Below, piece by piece: positions 6,062 through 13,633 of a DNA stretch of 14,329 nucleotides. Origin of the DNA: Deinococcus marmoris (GTDB taxonomy: Bacteria > Deinococcota > Deinococci > Deinococcales > Deinococcaceae); contig NZ_MSTI01000179.1 of NCBI RefSeq assembly GCF_001949125.1, positions 1 to 14,329 of the forward strand, given 5' to 3'. The translations under genes were made by a program, and so were the position numbers. The notes beneath the pieces were generated by a model. It was not told where the DNA came from. It saw nothing but the letters and a program-made list of their open reading frames with translations, and made no database searches. Each line of letters begins with the position of its first letter. The first letter of the stretch is position 1.

Positions 6062-7189
6062 TCAATGGGGAAGCTCATCACCGGGGGTCAGCATCTGCAA
6101 GAACAGCCGGACCAGTTCTGGATCGAAGTGCTGCCCGGCCTGCCCCTCGATCTCAGCCAGCGCTGCCCTGCGCGTCCACGCTGCTTTGTAGGGCCGCTGG
6201 CTGGTCAGGGCGTCGTACACGTCACACAACGCGAACAGGCGGCCCGACAGGCTGATCTCACTTCCTGCCTTGCCCGCCGGATACCCCTGGCCATTCCAGC
6301 GCTCGTGATGATCGCGCACCACCTCCAGCGCCGCTTCAGGCAAGAAGCCCAGGGACGCAGCGAAGCGCACCCCCTCACACACATGTGAGCGCATCACCGC
6401 CCATTCCGCGTCGTCGAGGGAACCGGGCTTGAGCAGCACCGTATCGGGAATGGCGATCTTGCCGATGTCGTGCAGGTACGATCCCCAGCGCAGCGCTTGC
6501 GTCTGGGCGGGGCAATAGCCCAGCGCCTGCGCCATTCGCATGGCCAGCGCCGCAACCCGGTCCGTGTGGCCGCTGGTTTCACGGTCCCGGGCTTCCAGGG
6601 CCAACCCCATCGCCCGCAGCGCCGATTCTCGCGCGTCCCGGGCCGCATCGTCGGCGGCCAGGCGGACGGCCAGCGCGGCAACAGTTCCCGACACCAGGCT
6701 GAACGTGGCCGCTTCCTCGGGCTGCCAGATATGCGGCTTAAACGTGAAGATCATGAACGCACCCAGCAACTCGCCGTCCCTGGTGCGCACGGGGGCTGCT
6801 GCCAGGCTGGCCACCTCAACACCGTCCAGAGCCGGAGAACAGAGCGGGGCGAAGGTATCGAAGAACAACGGCTCACTGCTGTTCTCAAGGGACCGCGTCA
6901 ACGCCGGGTCTGGCGGTGGCCCCTCCACCGTGAAGTGCGGTGGTCCCGCCCAGGTGGCGCGGACGTGGTAGGTCAGCGTCGGAGCGCCAGTGAACCCGAC
7001 GTAGGCCGAACCCACCGCAGCGGTGTGGTTGATCAGAAAATCGAGGGTGGGTTGGATGCCTTCGGTGAGCGTGCTGGCCGAGACCGCTTGACGGATGAGG
7101 TTGAGGATTAACTGGGCGCTCGTCGTGCGGAGATCCTGCCCTGGAATGAGATCGGGGAGGCGCAAACCGATCGGGGAGGGTATGGCCAT
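6062..7189 (-). CDS. GAF-HD-GYP protein, c-di-GMP phosphodiesterase (copy 3, intact)
   Basis: The 375-residue protein begins at ATG 7189 (MAIPSPIG); the ribosome site is weak. A GAF-type sensor covers about residues 25-175 (AAPVRTRDGELLGAFMIF is its typical strand pair). A helical linker leads to an HD-GYP domain at about 190-365, which hydrolyses c-di-GMP. Visible site residues are H208 in GHTDRV, H240-D241 in HDIGKIAIPD, H269, HHERWNGQGYP (294-304), D323 and D326 in CDVYDALT. All expected ligands are there; Asn in WNGQGYP in place of the more usual Asp is a common variant. No membrane segment. This is the only copy of the three with a sensor domain and full motifs. It heads a minus-strand run followed by GGDEF copy 2 and HD-GYP copy 2. 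Confidence 0.9.
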   Translation of the reverse strand: MAIPSPIGLRLPDLIPGQDLRTTSAQLILNLIRQAVSASTLTEGIQPTLDFLINHTAAVGSAYVGFTGAPTLTYHVRATWAGPPHFTVEGPPPDPALTRSLENSSEPLFFDTFAPLCSPALDGVEVASLAAAPVRTRDGELLGAFMIFTFKPHIWQPEEAATFSLVSGTVAALAVRLAADDAARDARESALRAMGLALEARDRETSGHTDRVAALAMRMAQALGYCPAQTQALRWGSYLHDIGKIAIPDTVLLKPGSLDDAEWAVMRSHVCEGVRFAASLGFLPEAALEVVRDHHERWNGQGYPAGKAGSEISLSGRLFALCDVYDALTSQRPYKAAWTRRAALAEIEGQAGQHFDPELVRLFLQMLTPGDELPH

Positions 7190-7248
7190 GGGCGTAGCCT
7201 GTTCCCAGGTGGCTCACAGCCTTCTGACAATTGTATGAATAACGACGA

Positions 7249-7418
7249 TTATTGGATTAAGCGTCCCGGCAGGAGAAGTGGACAGGGCGGGTCCGCACTT
7301 AAAGTCACCTCCACAACCAGGCCCAGTGCGGCGGCCCGCCCCACCAGCCAGTCGGCCAGCAAGCGAGGTCCCAGCCGTCCATGACCACGGTGCGCCCAGC
7401 GGGGGTGACACGCAGCAC
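7249..7418 (-). pseudogene. Possible small gene behind the ParB-like gene, frameshifted
   Basis: From a GTG at 7418, only eight bases after the ParB-like stop, the frame reads VLRVTPAGRTVVMDGW. A second frame then takes over with GPRLLADWLVGRAAALGLVV and ends at TAA 7249-7251. Codon-like composition passes from one frame to the other around 7370-7380, which suggests one ~55-residue gene with a one-base shift. I do not recognise the product. It might also be non-coding. Confidence 0.3.
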
Positions 7419-7425
7419 CTGTGCC

Positions 7426-8223
7426 TCAGTTCACTTCCGCATACTGCGCCGCCGCCGTCTGTCCCGCCGGGCTCCCCAGTTCTGAAAGCAGTTCCCCCAG
7501 CCCTACCCCCCGCGCGGCGCACAGGCTGCGAACCTCGGCGGCCAGCAGCTCGCAGGCCGGAATCAGCGGCACAGGCGCGGGCGCACAAGCCAGCAGCCGA
7601 GCGCCGAGCAGTTCGGCGCGGGCCACCGTGATCTCGCGTAACGCGGACGCGCCAAAGGGTTTTTCGTCACGCGCGGCCTGGCGCACGGCATTCAGCGCAC
7701 GGTTCAGAAAGACCCCCTGCAAGCGGCTCAGGCGTGTGGCCGTACCCAGACTCAGCGTGGATGTGCCGATCAGGTTCAGCACGTCGCCGGGCAGCGAGGC
7801 GAGCTTGAGCCGCGCCCTGACCGCCCCCAGGGTCAGGCCGGTGTTGGCACTGATGCCCTCCGGGGTTAGCCGGCCTACCAGCAGCGCCAGATGCCGGGCC
7901 TCCTCGGCGGGATTGGGGCTGCGGTTGTGGATGCCCAGTGCCACCAGCGCCCACTCGGCTTCGGTCATCTGGCCGTAGACCTGGGCCGTGATCTCTGTCC
8001 AGCCCAGCGCTGCAGCAGCGGCCACCCGGCGGTTGCCGTCGCGGATCAGGTACTGGCCCGAAGGGCTTTCTTCCAGCGTGATGGGGTGCAGTTGTCCGGT
8101 GGTTCGCAGGGCGGCCTTCAAATGGTTGCTCGCCCCGCGCGTCTGCGGGTCAAGTTCGGTCAGGGCCACCACACGCGTTTCGGGCTGGGGCAGGGTCACG
8201 CTCAGCAAGGGAGGTTGGGTCAT
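7426..8223 (-). CDS. ParB-like N-terminal domain protein
   Basis: 265 residues from ATG 8223; no clear ribosome site. Residues ~15-105 form a ParB/Srx-like domain: LKAALRTTGQLHPITL, then YLIRDGNRRVAAAAALGW (60-75; DGNRR at 62-66 replaces the usual GERR box), then HNRSPNPAEEA (99-109; the counterpart of ENRxLSPxEEA). A helix-turn-helix follows (about 120-142, GISANTGLTLGAVRARLKLA). ParB proteins bind centromere-like DNA and clamp with CTP; phage and plasmid relatives act as regulators. No ParA partner is in the window, so a chromosome or plasmid partition role is not supported; an orphan, mobile-element-borne ParB-like protein fits better. IS3-type remains lie immediately upstream. No GC-rich parS-like palindrome was recognised nearby. 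Confidence 0.75.
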   Translation of the reverse strand: MTQPPLLSVTLPQPETRVVALTELDPQTRGASNHLKAALRTTGQLHPITLEESPSGQYLIRDGNRRVAAAAALGWTEITAQVYGQMTEAEWALVALGIHNRSPNPAEEARHLALLVGRLTPEGISANTGLTLGAVRARLKLASLPGDVLNLIGTSTLSLGTATRLSRLQGVFLNRALNAVRQAARDEKPFGASALREITVARAELLGARLLACAPAPVPLIPACELLAAEVRSLCAARGVGLGELLSELGSPAGQTAAAQYAEVN

Positions 8224-8320
8224 GCAGAGTGAAGTGGCCCTACCCTGGGAGGGAGGGCCAGGGGTTTATCTCGCAGCGAGTGTCTCGGCGTGGACGTGGG
8301 GCAAGGCATATCCGGCGGCG

Positions 8321-8410
8321 TGGCGAGACGACTACAACCAAGTTCGTCCGCACACGTCACTTAGCGGCCTGACACCTAACGAATATGCCCGCCTGTTCCA
8401 GGCGGGCTGA
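8321..8410 (+). pseudogene. C-terminal remnant of an IS3-type transposase
   Basis: The frame ending at TGA 8408-8410 reads WRDDYNQVRPHTSL followed by GLTPNEYA, the typical end of the integrase-like OrfB of IS3-family elements (W-x-x-x-YN-x-x-RPHxSL-G-x-TP-x-E). The sequence before 8321 does not continue the family, so about 30 residues survive. It is followed by two near-repeats of CTGGCA-N2/3-GCAAAT at 8417-8451. The relic shows that this gap was an earlier insertion site. Confidence 0.75.
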
Positions 8411-8457
8411 AGTAAACTGGCAGTTGCAAATTGGCTGGCACCGCAAATGGGGCACCC

Positions 8458-9252
8458 TCAGCTCCCTGGCACCTGACTCTCTAGAAAATTGTCGATCAGC
8501 GCAAAGGTTGCGGCGGGCTGTTCAATCTGCGGAAGATGTCCGGCCTGCTCAATGATCTGAAACTGGGCATGGGGAAAGGCAGCGGCATAGGCAGCCCCGT
8601 AAGCCGGGGTCACGATCTGATCACTCTCTCCCCACAGCACCAGGGTAGGCACCTCAGTCTGGCCCAGGCGACCTACAAGTTGGGGATCATGCATGTAAGG
8701 ATCGCCTGCCAGGACACGCATCGTCGTCATGTTGGCCTGCTGCCGGGCATGCTGCTCAGCGGTGACATGAGCTGGATCGGTGTAGAAACGTGCTGAGTCG
8801 TGCCAGGTGTACTCTGCGATGCCGCACGCGTCCAAGGTGAAGAAGTCGCGAATGGGTTCACCGGCAACGTTGATACCGACGGCGTCAAGCAAGATGAGTC
8901 CAGTGATGCGCTGCTCCTCGTCTCTTACGGCCATTTCACTGCCGATCCAGCCACCCAAGGACGAACCAACCACCAGCACGTCATGCAGACCTTGATCCTT
9001 CAGATACTTCAGGTAAATCAGGGCCAGATCACCCATATCGGTCACCCATTGAGGGTGAACGCTGCCATTCCATCCAGGATGTGTCGGCGTTAGCGTATGC
9101 ATTGTTGCGGCGAGATGTGCTGCCAGACCAGCCACCGTGGCTGGGCCGCCACCGCCGTGCAGGATCAGGACAGGACGTCCACGGCCCGCCTCAGCGACGG
9201 TGAGCTGAAAATCAAACTCAGATGAGGCAATGGTGCGCGTGTGATCAGTCAT
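8458..9252 (-). CDS. Alpha/beta hydrolase
   Basis: ATG 9252 has GAGGAG seven bases upstream and gives 264 residues (MTDHTRTIA); the frame stays open further up, through the operator, but that part is unlikely to be translated. The protein has the alpha/beta-hydrolase order: oxyanion-hole motif HGGGG (32-36), nucleophile elbow G-S-S98-L-G-G, acid D211 in WGESDQIV, and H239 in AGHLPQIEQP. Family members hydrolyse esters, lactones, C-C bonds or epoxides; the substrate is not readable. Cytosolic, no signal peptide. It is divergent from a MarR-type regulator and shares a 133-base promoter region with a perfect 20-bp palindrome, so repression by that MarR protein is likely. Confidence 0.88.
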   Translation of the reverse strand: MTDHTRTIASSEFDFQLTVAEAGRGRPVLILHGGGGPATVAGLAAHLAATMHTLTPTHPGWNGSVHPQWVTDMGDLALIYLKYLKDQGLHDVLVVGSSLGGWIGSEMAVRDEEQRITGLILLDAVGINVAGEPIRDFFTLDACGIAEYTWHDSARFYTDPAHVTAEQHARQQANMTTMRVLAGDPYMHDPQLVGRLGQTEVPTLVLWGESDQIVTPAYGAAYAAAFPHAQFQIIEQAGHLPQIEQPAATFALIDNFLESQVPGS

Positions 9253-9330
9253 GTGTGAACTCCTCGGGAGAAAGGAGGCAGCAGGCAACGATGTCAACCT
9301 GGACTTTCCCTCGCCTGAACTCCAGACGAC

Positions 9331-9359
9331 AGCATATATCAACTAGTTGATATAAACAA
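9331..9359 (-). promoter_or_regulatory. Probable hydrolase promoter
   Basis: On the minus strand, TTGTTT (9354-9359) and TATGCT (9331-9336) are separated by 17 bases, and the palindromic operator fills the spacer. This placement would let a bound repressor block RNA polymerase. Confidence 0.45.
9335..9354. promoter_or_regulatory. Perfect 20-bp palindrome, probable MarR operator
   Basis: TATATCAACTAGTTGATATA reads the same on both strands and lies 32 bases before the marR-type start and 83 bases before the hydrolase start. AT-rich palindromes of this size with TTGATAT half-sites are typical of MarR-family dimers. It should control both divergent genes, giving autoregulation. Confidence 0.75.
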
Positions 9360-9385
9360 GTTTAATTACCGAGTAGAGTGTCCGC

Positions 9386-9811
9386 ATGAGTGTGACCACA
9401 GAACTGGAAACGTTAGGCCGCACCATCAAGCGGATTCAGTATCAGCATCACCGGGCGCTTGAGACCGGGCTGGCTGCCGTGGGCACGACACTCGCCCAGT
9501 GGGACGCATTGCGCGCCATTGCCCGGAATCCCGGTGCCTCTGCCCACATCCTGGCAGGAGAGACCTTTCAGAGTGACCAGGCTTTTGGAACCCTCGCCAA
9601 ACGTCTCGTCGCCCAGGAGTTAATTGAGCGACGTCCAGGCCAGGGACGGCGAATCGAGCATCACCTGACACCTGCGGGGCGACACATGCTGGACGCTGGC
9701 TTCCCAATTGCCGACGGCGTCATGACGGCCTCGTTTGCCAGGCTCTCTGGCGAGGAGCGTGCCGCGCTACTGACCCTTCTTTCACGGATGGCAACGCCCG
9801 ATATGGCCTGA
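9386..9811 (+). CDS. MarR-family transcriptional regulator
   Basis: 141 residues from ATG 9386 (MSVTTELETL), the usual MarR length. A winged helix-turn-helix occupies about 35-98: LAQWDALRAIARNPG leads in, ETFQSDQAFGTLAKRLVAQ is the recognition-helix region, and RRPGQGRRIEHHLTPAG is the beta wing. N- and C-terminal helices would form the dimer. No cysteine is present, so thiol-based redox sensing as in OhrR is excluded; a small phenolic or lipophilic ligand is the common alternative. It is divergent from the alpha/beta hydrolase, and a perfect palindrome lies between them. Confidence 0.88.
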   Translation: MSVTTELETLGRTIKRIQYQHHRALETGLAAVGTTLAQWDALRAIARNPGASAHILAGETFQSDQAFGTLAKRLVAQELIERRPGQGRRIEHHLTPAGRHMLDAGFPIADGVMTASFARLSGEERAALLTLLSRMATPDMA

Positions 9812-9874
9812 AACGCCATGCCACACAGGGTAATACTCCAGGGATTCAGAGAGACGGCGCGCAACTTGGAGAGA

Positions 9875-10927
9875 TCAGTCGTCCCAGCCCCGTACATTTA
9901 CCCCACCGAAAATCATCTTCTTGATACCCGGCGCAAGGATGGACGACGGCGTGGAAGGCGTCAGGGCGCTGGCTTTGTCTAACGTTGCCAGTTGCTGCGG
10001 CGTGAACTGAAGGTCCAGAGAGGCCAGATTGTCCTCCAGTTGCGCCAGTTTGCTGGCCCCGATGATCGGTGAGGTAATGCCCGGCTGTTGCGACGCCCAG
10101 GCCAGCGCCACCTGTGCCAGCGGGCGCTCCAGTTCGGCAGCCACGCCCCGCAAGGCGTCCAGCACCGCCCAGTTCTGCTCAGTGAACTTGGCGTCGCCAA
10201 ACGGATTGGGGCCGCTGAGCCGTCCTTCACCGCTGGCTCCCTTTGTCTCCCGCACGTACTTCCCGGTTAAAAACCCTGCTGCTAGCGGACTCCAGGGCGT
10301 GATGCCCAGGCCAAACTGCCGGGCGGCCCCCACATGCTCACGCTCAATCCCGCGCTCGGTCAGCGAGTATTCCAGTTGCAGGGCAATCGGGCCGGGAACG
10401 CCGTGAACCTGTGCCAGCGTCGCCGCCTGCGCCGCGTACCACGCCGGGACATTGGAAAACCCGAAATAGCGGATGCGTCCGGCCCGCACCAGATCGCCCA
10501 GCGTTTGCAGCACTTCCTCCACGGGCGTCACCAGATCCCAGTGGTGCAGCCAGTACAGGTCAAGGTAATCGGTGTTCAGGCGCTTGAGGGAGCCTTCCAG
10601 CGCGCGGTAGATGTTCTTGCGGCTGTTGCCGCTGGTGACGGGCACGCCTGGCACGGCATTCCAGGTGAACTTGGTGGCGAGGACCACCTGATCGCGCAGC
10701 CCGCGCTTGTTGACGTATTGACCCAGCAATTCCTCGCTGCGGCCCTTGGAATAGGTGTCGGCGCTGTCCAGAAAGTTGCCACCTGTATCTATGTAGGCGT
10801 TGAAGATGGCCTCGGACACGTCGTCGGCAGAACCCCAGCCCTTGTTGCCGTAAGTCATGGTGCCCAGGGCCAGTGGGCTGACGATCAAGCCAGAGCGGCC
10901 CAGCGTGCGGTAATCGGTCAGGGTCAT
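9875..10927 (-). CDS. Aldo/keto reductase
   Basis: 350 residues from ATG 10927 with GAGGAG five bases upstream. The family would reduce aldehydes or ketones with NADPH in a TIM barrel. The catalytic tetrad is visible: D54 and Y59 in FLDSADTYSKGRSE, K86 in VLATKF, H128 in YWLHHWD. The phosphate/cofactor end is present as ITSPIIGASKLAQLEDNL. The pattern ALGTMTYGN...GRSEELLG resembles the YhdN/Tas-like AKR group. It is the second gene of a minus-strand pair, 72 bases behind the SDR gene at 11000, likely one operon controlled from the LysR divergent region. Substrate unknown. Confidence 0.9.
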   Translation of the reverse strand: MTLTDYRTLGRSGLIVSPLALGTMTYGNKGWGSADDVSEAIFNAYIDTGGNFLDSADTYSKGRSEELLGQYVNKRGLRDQVVLATKFTWNAVPGVPVTSGNSRKNIYRALEGSLKRLNTDYLDLYWLHHWDLVTPVEEVLQTLGDLVRAGRIRYFGFSNVPAWYAAQAATLAQVHGVPGPIALQLEYSLTERGIEREHVGAARQFGLGITPWSPLAAGFLTGKYVRETKGASGEGRLSGPNPFGDAKFTEQNWAVLDALRGVAAELERPLAQVALAWASQQPGITSPIIGASKLAQLEDNLASLDLQFTPQQLATLDKASALTPSTPSSILAPGIKKMIFGGVNVRGWDD

Positions 10928-10999
10928 GGATACTCCTCTGGTGCGAAAGGAAGGTCGCGTTCTGGACTGCTGGATGGTTTCAGGCTGTGCCAGCGCGTG

Positions 11000-11794
11000 T
11001 TACCGCCAGCCAGCAATGGTAAAGCCTCCGTCCACAAGAATGCTCTGCCCGGTCACGAATCTCGCCTCGTCGCTACACAGCCAAGCTGCCACGTCAGCTA
11101 CGTCCTCTGGCTCACCCAAGCGTCCGAGTGCGGAGTGCGCGGCGAGCGGGCGCAGAACCTCGTCTGGAGTCCCGGCCATCATCGGGGTCTGAATGGCCCC
11201 AGGATTGACGTTGTTGATCCGTATTCCTGCTAGTCCGACTTCCAGGGCCACGGCCCGGATCATTGAGTCAAGTGCGCCCTTGCTGGCCGAATAGATGGAG
11301 GTGCCCACCGTGGCCGCCTGCGACAGAAACGACGAGGTATTGACGATGGAACCGCCACGGCCCCCCTGCTGCATGGCCAGAACTTCATACTTGATCAGCA
11401 GCCAGACACCGCGCAGGTTGGTTGCCATGACCCGGTCAAAATCACTTGCCGTGAGTTCGGTGATGGGCTGAAATGGCCCCGTGATCCCGGCGTTGTTAAA
11501 GGCGGCGTCGAGCTGCCCAAAGTGAGCCACGGCCCCGGTGACCAGAGCTTGTACAGCCTCCTCATCCGAGACGTCGGTGGGGAGGACCAGCGTTTGCCCG
11601 CCCAGCGTGTTGATGCTCTGTGCAACCTCGCGCAGCTCGGCTTCACGCCGTCCGGCCAGGACCACGGCTGCGCCCTGCTGGGCGAAGCCGAGGGCAGCCG
11701 CTTTTCCAATGCCCGTCCCCGCACCTGTCACAAGCACCACTTTGCCCGACAGCCGCTGACTCCCGGCGGTTTCCGAATTCTGTTGACTGTTCAT
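11000..11794 (-). CDS. Short-chain dehydrogenase/reductase (classical SDR)
   Basis: ATG 11794 (MNSQQN) is preceded by GAGAGG four bases upstream; 264 residues, usual for classical SDRs. The Rossmann motif TGAGTGIG is at 23-30, D74 in LPTDVSD positions the adenine, NNAG at 100-103, catalytic N126, S155, Y168 and K172 (YSASK). It ends with GQSILVDGGFTIAG, also typical. R49-R50 after the second beta strand points to NADP(H) preference. It oxidises or reduces an alcohol/carbonyl of unknown identity. It is first in a pair with the aldo/keto reductase and divergent from the LysR gene, which probably controls both. Confidence 0.9.
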   Translation of the reverse strand: MNSQQNSETAGSQRLSGKVVLVTGAGTGIGKAAALGFAQQGAAVVLAGRREAELREVAQSINTLGGQTLVLPTDVSDEEAVQALVTGAVAHFGQLDAAFNNAGITGPFQPITELTASDFDRVMATNLRGVWLLIKYEVLAMQQGGRGGSIVNTSSFLSQAATVGTSIYSASKGALDSMIRAVALEVGLAGIRINNVNPGAIQTPMMAGTPDEVLRPLAAHSALGRLGEPEDVADVAAWLCSDEARFVTGQSILVDGGFTIAGWR

Positions 11795-11889
11795 AACACC
11801 TCTCAAGACGACGCCACCCAGAAGACCTCCTGGCCTCCTGCGGCTGGTCTGTCAGACACACGCTGAACGTGATGTGCAGGAAGCTTAAA

Positions 11890-11906
11890 CATCAGTTGCC
11901 TGGATG
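11890..11906. promoter_or_regulatory. Candidate LysR box
   Basis: CATC-N9-GATG, with T11892 and A11904 separated by 11 bases, fits the T-N11-A dyad bound by LysR-type regulators. It lies 96 bases before the SDR start and 63-79 bases before the LysR start. On the minus strand a TTGGAC/TTAAGC pair with 17-base spacing overlaps it and could be the SDR promoter. Confidence 0.4.
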
Positions 11907-11968
11907 TCCAATACTTCTTTCAATCTTTATCCATACTCCAAACAGCTATGACCGTGGTACACCGGGTC

Positions 11969-12895
11969 ATGGACCCCCGCCTCCTCCGGTATTTCGTTGT
12001 CTTGGCTGAAGAGCTGCACTTTGGGCGTGCCGCTGAGCGCCTGAACCTGTCACAGCCGCCGCTCAGCGCCGCCATCAAACGGCTGGAAACCCAGGTGGGT
12101 GTGAAGCTGTTTGGGCGCACGTCCCGCAAGGTGTTGCTCACGCCAGCGGGACAGGTCTACCTGCGCGAGGTGCGCCAGATTCTTGAGCGGCTCTCTGAGG
12201 CCGCCGAGGCCGCCCGGCGCGAGGAACGCGGTGAAAGCGGCCAGCTCAGCGTCGGCTACAAGAGCGGGTCACTCAACACGGCGCTGCCACAGGCCGTGCG
12301 CCTCTTTCGCCAGCAGCATCCAGACGTGGAACTGAAGCTCTACGAGATGAACGTGTTCGAGGTGCAACCTGCGCTGCTGCGGGGCGACGTGCAGGTTGGG
12401 CTGCTGTACCCAGCCCGCCTTGATCTCCGGCTGAGCTTTGAAGTCATGTTCAGCGAACCCCTGATGCTCGCCTTGCCCCAGGGACATCCTCTGGCACGGC
12501 TGGACCGCGTGCCGCTGCGCCTGATCGCGAACGAACCATTTGTACGTTACCAGCGCGTCGTCCAGCCCGAGTGTTACGACGCCATCAGTGAGTTGTGCCG
12601 CTCCGCAGGCTTCTGGCCCCAAGTGGTGCAGGAGGTGGCGACGGGTTCCGCTGCTGTCAGTCTCATTTCAGCGGGCCTGGGGGTTGGTCTGGTGCCGTCC
12701 AGTCAGCGTCAGGCGTCTGACGGGCGGGTCGAGTACCGTTTTCTGGACGGCCCTACCGTCTCGGTGGATTTTGCTGCCGCCTGGCACAGAACCGATTCTT
12801 CAGTGCTGACAGCGGCTTTCGTCGCCCAGATGCGGGCAGCGGGACAGGCCTTCACCAAGCAGGAACAGGGTTTCGCTGGCCTTCTGGCAGGTTGA
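11969..12895 (+). CDS. LysR-family transcriptional regulator
   Basis: I favour ATG 11969 ([18 protein letters not shown]) because LysR proteins usually begin this way; ATG 11948 would add seven residues, and neither has a strong ribosome site. The 308-residue protein has an N-terminal helix-turn-helix (about 16-40, [20 protein letters not shown]), a linker helix, and a periplasmic-binding-like effector domain from about residue 90 ([40 protein letters not shown]). The sequence is closest in feel to the CatM/BenM-type subgroup, which senses aromatic acids, but that is only an impression. It is divergent from the SDR and aldo/keto reductase pair. Its TGA directly abuts the stop of the convergent TetR gene. 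Confidence 0.9.
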   Translation: MDPRLLRYFVVLAEELHFGRAAERLNLSQPPLSAAIKRLETQVGVKLFGRTSRKVLLTPAGQVYLREVRQILERLSEAAEAARREERGESGQLSVGYKSGSLNTALPQAVRLFRQQHPDVELKLYEMNVFEVQPALLRGDVQVGLLYPARLDLRLSFEVMFSEPLMLALPQGHPLARLDRVPLRLIANEPFVRYQRVVQPECYDAISELCRSAGFWPQVVQEVATGSAAVSLISAGLGVGLVPSSQRQASDGRVEYRFLDGPTVSVDFAAAWHRTDSSVLTAAFVAQMRAAGQAFTKQEQGFAGLLAG

Positions 12896-13483
12896 TTAAA
12901 GCTGGCGCAGGCCAGCGATGAGCAGGGCCACGACGCGGCGGGCGTTGTAACGGGGATCGCTCTCCGCGCCGATGCAGAGATTTCCTACGCCACGCATCAA
13001 CTCGTAAGCGTCGATGTCAGGGCGGATCTCACCAGACTCCACAGCGGCGTCCAGAAGCGTCGTACACACGGGCAAGAGGCGGTCAATAAGGTAACTGTGC
13101 AGGATCTGGAACCCAGCAGCGTCCGACTGCATGGCCGCAGCAAGACCGTGCTTGGTGGTCAGGAAATCCATAAAAAGCTGAATCCAGTCACCGAATGCCG
13201 TGTATGGGCTGGTGTGGCTGGCCAGGAGCGCTGGTCCAGCCTCGGCGCAGGCTTCAACCTGATGGCGGTAAACAGCGATGATCAGCTCTGCCCGCGTCGG
13301 GAAATGACGGTAAACCGTGCCCACGCCCACGCCCGCTTTGGCGGCGATCTCACGCACTGGGACCTCGACCCCGGACGTCACAAACAGGGCGGCGGCAGCG
13401 TCCAGGAGGGTCAGTTGATTGCGGTGGGCGTCGGCTCGCTTGGGTGGAACTCTGGGTGTTCCCTGCTTCGTGGTGTCGGTCAC
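12896..13483 (-). CDS. TetR-family transcriptional regulator
   Basis: I chose GTG 13483 (VTDTTKQG, 195 residues) because AAGGAG lies seven bases upstream. An ATG at 13522 is in frame but lies within the operator and has no ribosome site. The helix-turn-helix at about 43-62 (VREIAAKAGVGVGTVYRHFPTRAEL) is classic TetR; the rest is the helical ligand and dimer domain. The C-terminal region (GEIRPDIDAYELMRGVG) resembles the SbtR-like/TetR_C group common in GC-rich bacteria. It is divergent from the interrupted SDR gene and two matching inverted repeats lie between them, so it most likely represses itself and that gene. Its TAA abuts the LysR stop with no base between. Confidence 0.9.
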   Translation of the reverse strand: MTDTTKQGTPRVPPKRADAHRNQLTLLDAAAALFVTSGVEVPVREIAAKAGVGVGTVYRHFPTRAELIIAVYRHQVEACAEAGPALLASHTSPYTAFGDWIQLFMDFLTTKHGLAAAMQSDAAGFQILHSYLIDRLLPVCTTLLDAAVESGEIRPDIDAYELMRGVGNLCIGAESDPRYNARRVVALLIAGLRQL

Positions 13484-13506
13484 TCTCTTCCTCTCCTTGA
13501 CTTTAG

Positions 13507-13535
13507 TTGACAAACGGAACATTGTTCCTTATCGT
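13507..13535 (+). promoter_or_regulatory. Promoter of the TetR-linked SDR gene
   Basis: A perfect -35 TTGACA (13507-13512) and a -10 TATCGT (13530-13535) are 17 bases apart and point toward the SDR start at 13634. The first TetR-type operator lies wholly inside the spacer. Confidence 0.6.
13516..13528. promoter_or_regulatory. TetR operator 1 (GGAAC-N3-GTTCC)
   Basis: GGAAC ATT GTTCC is a perfect 5-bp dyad with a 3-base centre. It sits between the -35 and -10 of the plus-strand promoter. With site 2 it forms a larger near-symmetric array bounded by CGGAAC (13515) and GTTCCG (13552). Confidence 0.7.
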
Positions 13536-13538
13536 ATA

Positions 13539-13551
13539 GGAACGTCGTTCC
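13539..13551. promoter_or_regulatory. TetR operator 2 (GGAAC-N3-GTTCC)
   Basis: GGAAC GTC GTTCC repeats the arms of site 1. The two centres are 23 bases apart, about two helical turns, so two dimers could bind one face of the DNA. It lies at the likely plus-strand transcription start. Confidence 0.7.
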
Positions 13552-13633
13552 GCTTAAGCAGCATATCTGAACGGACGCTGGGCGACTAGACCCCCTCTGG
13601 TCACAACGTCCTCAGTTCCACCTGGAGAACCAG

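Noticed and set aside
4775..6388. A 537-codon plus-strand open frame
   Set aside because: It is antisense to the GGDEF copy 2 and HD-GYP copy 3 genes, whose minus-strand proteins carry clear domain motifs; the plus-strand translation is rich in Gln/His/Arg and resembles no protein.
7426..8223. ParB-like gene as part of a partition locus or replication origin
   Set aside because: No ParA gene, no replication initiator, no iterons and no parS-like palindrome were seen.
8417..8451. Two near-repeats of CTGGCA...GCAAAT as an iteron or CRISPR-like array
   Set aside because: Only two short imperfect units next to an IS3 relic; most likely IS end sequence.
10334..11233. A 299-codon plus-strand open frame
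   Set aside because: It is antisense to the aldo/keto reductase and SDR genes, both of which have full catalytic motifs.
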